A stretch of 16,268 bases of DNA from Atopobium sp. (GTDB lineage: Bacteria; Actinomycetota; Coriobacteriia; Coriobacteriales; Atopobiaceae): assembly GCA_015258785.1 (NCBI GenBank), contig JABZHP010000021.1, forward strand, positions 1 to 16,268, written 5' to 3'. Under the pieces are notes generated by a model. It did not search any database. It had not been told where the DNA came from and saw only the letters and a list, made by a program, of their open reading frames with translations. The translations under genes were made by a program, and so were the position numbers. Of the stretch, positions 14,356 to 16,268 are shown piece after piece (position 1 is the first letter of the stretch; every line of letters starts with the position of its first letter).

Positions 14356-14366
14356 GCTTTACTTAC
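14348..14366 (+). repeat. Hairpin overlapping the ackA stop codon
   Basis: GTAAGTAA and TTACTTAC form a perfect 8-bp stem with a 3-nt loop, and the stop TAA (14353-14355) is inside the left arm. The terminator hairpin follows 17 nt later. It may stabilise the mRNA 3' end. Confidence 0.6.
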
Positions 14367-14382
14367 AATCCAAAATAATATT

Positions 14383-14412
14383 AACTCCCGCACTCTGTGC
14401 GGGAGTTTTTTT
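14383..14412 (+). terminator. Rho-independent terminator of ackA
   Basis: An 11-bp perfect stem (14383-14393 with 14397-14407) with a 3-nt loop is followed by a T run (14408-14412). It is a textbook intrinsic terminator. Confidence 0.95.
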
Positions 14413-14432
14413 ATGGAGATATAGATAGTTCT

Positions 14433-14461
14433 TTGACATCAGTACTTTAGAACTTTATATT
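14433..14461 (+). promoter_or_regulatory. Promoter of the LPXTG protein gene
   Basis: A perfect TTGACA (14433-14438), a 17-nt spacer and TATATT (14456-14461, 5/6) make this the best sigma-70 promoter in the window. Transcription would begin near 14468, leaving a leader of about 90 nt. Confidence 0.8.
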
Positions 14462-14481
14462 TTTAAGTAAGCAGGTAGAGT

Positions 14482-14548
14482 TTCAAAGAAATCTTATTGT
14501 TTTGTACAGCTATTTGTGTGCAGATAAATAAATCTTTGAACTAGCTGT
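14482..14548 (+). promoter_or_regulatory. Structured leader with two interleaved hairpin options
   Basis: TTCAAAGA (14482-14489) can pair with TCTTTGAA (14533-14540). ACAGCTA (14506-14512) can pair with TAGCTGT (14542-14548), whose end touches the Shine-Dalgarno AGGAG (14550-14554). The arms interleave, so the two stems are either mutually exclusive or form a pseudoknot. The second would crowd the ribosome binding site. No known riboswitch class is recognised. Confidence 0.45.
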
Positions 14549-14558
14549 GAGGAGCATC

Positions 14559-16109
14559 ATGCAGTCTAAAGGTTTAGTTAGCAGGTCTTTGAGCTTTGCG
14601 GTTATGTTTGTGCTCACTGTATTTGCTGCGCTCACTGTATTCAACACAAAGGCACAAGCTGTTGAGTACACACCAACTATTTCAAATGCTAGCTATACAA
14701 CATTAGTTGGTAGTAACGTGCGTGTAAATTTTGATTATGCGCTCAACAATGGTGCCCCTGCACAACCAGGTGATACCTTTACTATTATGCTTCCTCCAGA
14801 GCTAGAGAATAATACTCCAGCTCCTTTTGAGGTTATGGGTGTAGATGCAAACGGAAATAGTATTTCTGTTGGTACGGCAACTCCTACCAGTAACCCTAAT
14901 ACCATGACTGTTACCTTCAATAACAATATTGCGGGTCTTCTTAACGTTCATGGCCAGATGTCTTTCTCGCTCAATTGGTCAAGCGCAATTGCACAGAGAG
15001 GCAATGGCAGCACTACGCTCAATATTGGTAACACCAGCCTTAACATGACGTATGGCGGTTCTATTGCTGCAATGGATACTGCAATTACTAAGTACAACAG
15101 AACTGGCGCAACTGCAGAGACAACCTATACGCTTCCTTCTGGTGCAACTATTGAGACCGGAAGCGATTACTATGTGACCAGTTGGGTTGTTAACCTAACT
15201 CCATCTGATATCACCCAGGTTGGTCTTCTTAATGCCACTGTTAAGGATCAGATTGTAAATCCTTATACCGTTGATGCATCAAAGCTTACTGGTACTGGTG
15301 TTAATCCTTCAGATGAGCTTGCTGGTCCATATCTTAAGCACTCTTTTGTCCTCCACCTTGTTAACGGTGCTGTTCAGACTCTTTCTGCAGATCAGATTCT
15401 TCCTGCAATTACCTTTACTCCTAATGGTTACACTCTTGACTTTGCTCGACTCAATAATCAGGTTAACTTTGCTGGCTTCCAACCACTTATCCAGGATTGC
15501 TGGCTTGAGTACAAGACCATTGTTCCAGCCAACGTTACCCAGGTAGACAATAGAGCAACTCTTGATTTTGATGGCAACACTGATAACTTCACTCGTGAAG
15601 GTTGGTGGATTAATCCTCGCGGTGCCGGTACTGCAACTGGCGAGCAGCAGGTAAGCGTTTCTGTATCCAAGGTTTGGGAAGATCAAAATAACGCTGACGG
15701 TACTCGTCCTACTTCAGTTACCGTACACCTTTATGCAGACGGCGTAGACACTGGTAAGAGCGAGGTTCTTTCTGACGCAAATGGCTGGACTGCAACATTT
15801 AGCAACCTCGATAAGAATCAGGCTGGCACTACAACAGCTATTACGTACACCGTTGTTGAGGACGAGGTTGAGGGATATACCGCTGAGGTAACAGGTGATG
15901 TTACCAGTGGCTTTACTATTACTAATACTCACATCCCTCCAACTCCAACCACTCCACCTTCAGAGACTCCTAAGAAGCCAAAGCAGCCAAAGAAGAAGGA
16001 GCCTAAGCTTCCTTCAACTGGTGATGCTTCCTTTGCTGCAGTATCTGTAGCAGCTGCATCTTCTGTTCTTATTGCAGCTGGTGTTCTTGGTAAGAAGCGC
16101 GCTCAGTAA
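14559..16109 (+). CDS. LPXTG-anchored surface adhesin with SdrG-like region and Cna-B domain
   Basis: The product is 516 residues from the ATG at 14559, which has AGGAG 4 nt upstream. A GTG four codons earlier would lie within the ribosome binding site. A signal peptide covers 1-34 (hydrophobic 11-28, cleavage after AQA). Residues 35-170 and 172-355 look like beta-sandwich adhesin domains of the SdrG/collagen-binding type (GDTFTIMLPPEL at 71-82; PANVTQVDNRATLDFDG later). A Cna-B domain spans about 365-459 (VSVSKVWEDQNNADGTRP to GFTITNTH) with a likely Lys-Asn isopeptide bond: K371, E434, N456. A Pro/Lys wall-spanning segment (460-483), the sortase motif LPSTG (484-488), a membrane helix (about 490-510) and a KKRAQ tail follow. 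It is a cell-wall-anchored adhesin or pilin-like protein; the ligand is unknown. No sortase gene is nearby. Confidence 0.93.
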   Translation: MQSKGLVSRSLSFAVMFVLTVFAALTVFNTKAQAVEYTPTISNASYTTLVGSNVRVNFDYALNNGAPAQPGDTFTIMLPPELENNTPAPFEVMGVDANGNSISVGTATPTSNPNTMTVTFNNNIAGLLNVHGQMSFSLNWSSAIAQRGNGSTTLNIGNTSLNMTYGGSIAAMDTAITKYNRTGATAETTYTLPSGATIETGSDYYVTSWVVNLTPSDITQVGLLNATVKDQIVNPYTVDASKLTGTGVNPSDELAGPYLKHSFVLHLVNGAVQTLSADQILPAITFTPNGYTLDFARLNNQVNFAGFQPLIQDCWLEYKTIVPANVTQVDNRATLDFDGNTDNFTREGWWINPRGAGTATGEQQVSVSVSKVWEDQNNADGTRPTSVTVHLYADGVDTGKSEVLSDANGWTATFSNLDKNQAGTTTAITYTVVEDEVEGYTAEVTGDVTSGFTITNTHIPPTPTTPPSETPKKPKQPKKKEPKLPSTGDASFAAVSVAAASSVLIAAGVLGKKRAQ

Positions 16110-16161
16110 CGCACGCTACAACAACGTAAGTTAAACGTAAAAGAGCCTGTGAGATTTATTC

Positions 16162-16207
16162 TGAACTGCCTCCCATTTCTTGGACATAAGAAATGAGAGG
16201 TAGTTCA
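16162..16207. repeat. Long near-perfect hairpin, possible IS-end or MITE-like relic
   Basis: TGAACTGCCTCCCATTTCTT and its near-complement form a stem of 20 positions with one mismatch and one G-T pair around a 6-nt loop (16182-16187). No T run follows on plus, so it is not a classic terminator, though it may end the LPXTG transcript. The outer sequence TGAACTGCCTCC...TTGGACA reminds me of IS3/IS150-type termini. That resemblance is from memory and unverified. Confidence 0.55.
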
Positions 16208-16208
16208 T

Positions 16209-16253
16209 ATGCGGGTGATTATGATTCTGCAGCGTGTTAGCGTTGGCTTTTAG
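16209..16253 (+). CDS. Candidate 14-codon ORF at the right edge
   Basis: An ATG preceded by GAGAGG at 8 nt encodes MRVIMILQRVSVGF and then TAG. It is rich in Val, Ile and Leu, which is compatible with a leader peptide. Its beginning also loosely resembles the N-terminus of D-aminoacyl-tRNA deacylase (MR..IQRVS). The Shine-Dalgarno lies inside the right arm of the preceding hairpin. Evidence is thin because the window ends 15 bases later. Confidence 0.25.
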   Translation: MRVIMILQRVSVGF

Positions 16254-16268
16254 GCCTGGCGCACAAAA

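Noticed and set aside
1..16268. CRISPR arrays, tRNA or rRNA genes, prophage or complete insertion sequences
   Set aside because: No regularly spaced repeats, cloverleaf-like segments, transposase or phage structural genes were seen on either strand.

Overview
The window looks like a chromosomal stretch from a low-to-mid GC member of the Coriobacteriia, probably an Atopobium/Lancefieldella/Olsenella-like Atopobiaceae. That placement is inference. It rests on an AdhE and acetate kinase fermentation set, a sortase-anchored (LPXTG) surface protein in an organism that also has actinobacterial-style genes, and a nuclease-like protein of a type I associate with Coriobacteriia. No 16S or other decisive marker is present.

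Layout. Bases 1-1623 hold the 3' two thirds of adhE (+), ended by a 15-bp-stem terminator. Bases 1740-1966 are AT-rich and non-coding with several short dyads. Next comes a minus-strand PD-(D/E)XK-like hypothetical (1967-3010). A long minus-strand block (about 7953 down to 3253) reads HD hydrolase, CmpB-family membrane protein with a repeat tail, acyl-ACP thioesterase, MutT/Nudix hydrolase, small membrane protein, ThyA, DHFR, and then a terminator at 3105-3144. The first four genes are tightly packed (GTGA overlap, 59 nt, 1 nt) and the rest more loosely. A separate minus-strand diacylglycerol-kinase-family gene (8119-9048) is divergent from a plus-strand series: RNase D, a YugP-type zinc metallopeptidase, the exonuclease VII subunits xseA-xseB, and a HIT protein. 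Acetate kinase follows with its own likely promoter and a strong terminator. The last gene is an LPXTG adhesin with one Cna-B domain, behind a near-consensus promoter and a structured leader. The final 60 bases hold a long hairpin and a tiny ORF.

How the genes fit together. AdhE and AckA are the ethanol and acetate ends of mixed fermentation. ThyA and DHFR regenerate each other's folate and make dTMP, and a Nudix hydrolase that may clean the nucleotide pool lies upstream on the same strand. RNase D and ExoVII are nucleic-acid processing enzymes. The thioesterase and lipid kinase touch membrane lipid supply.

Several starts were moved from the longest possible ORF to an internal ATG with a good Shine-Dalgarno (nuclease-like gene, thyA, mutT, lipid kinase, LPXTG protein). 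Most of the window is ordinary housekeeping. The least explained parts are the nuclease-like gene and its AT-rich flank, the interleaved hairpins in the LPXTG leader, the repeat tail on the CmpB protein, the GC-rich degenerate spacers after several stop codons, and the hairpin at the right edge. I did not find a convincing new defence or mobile system.
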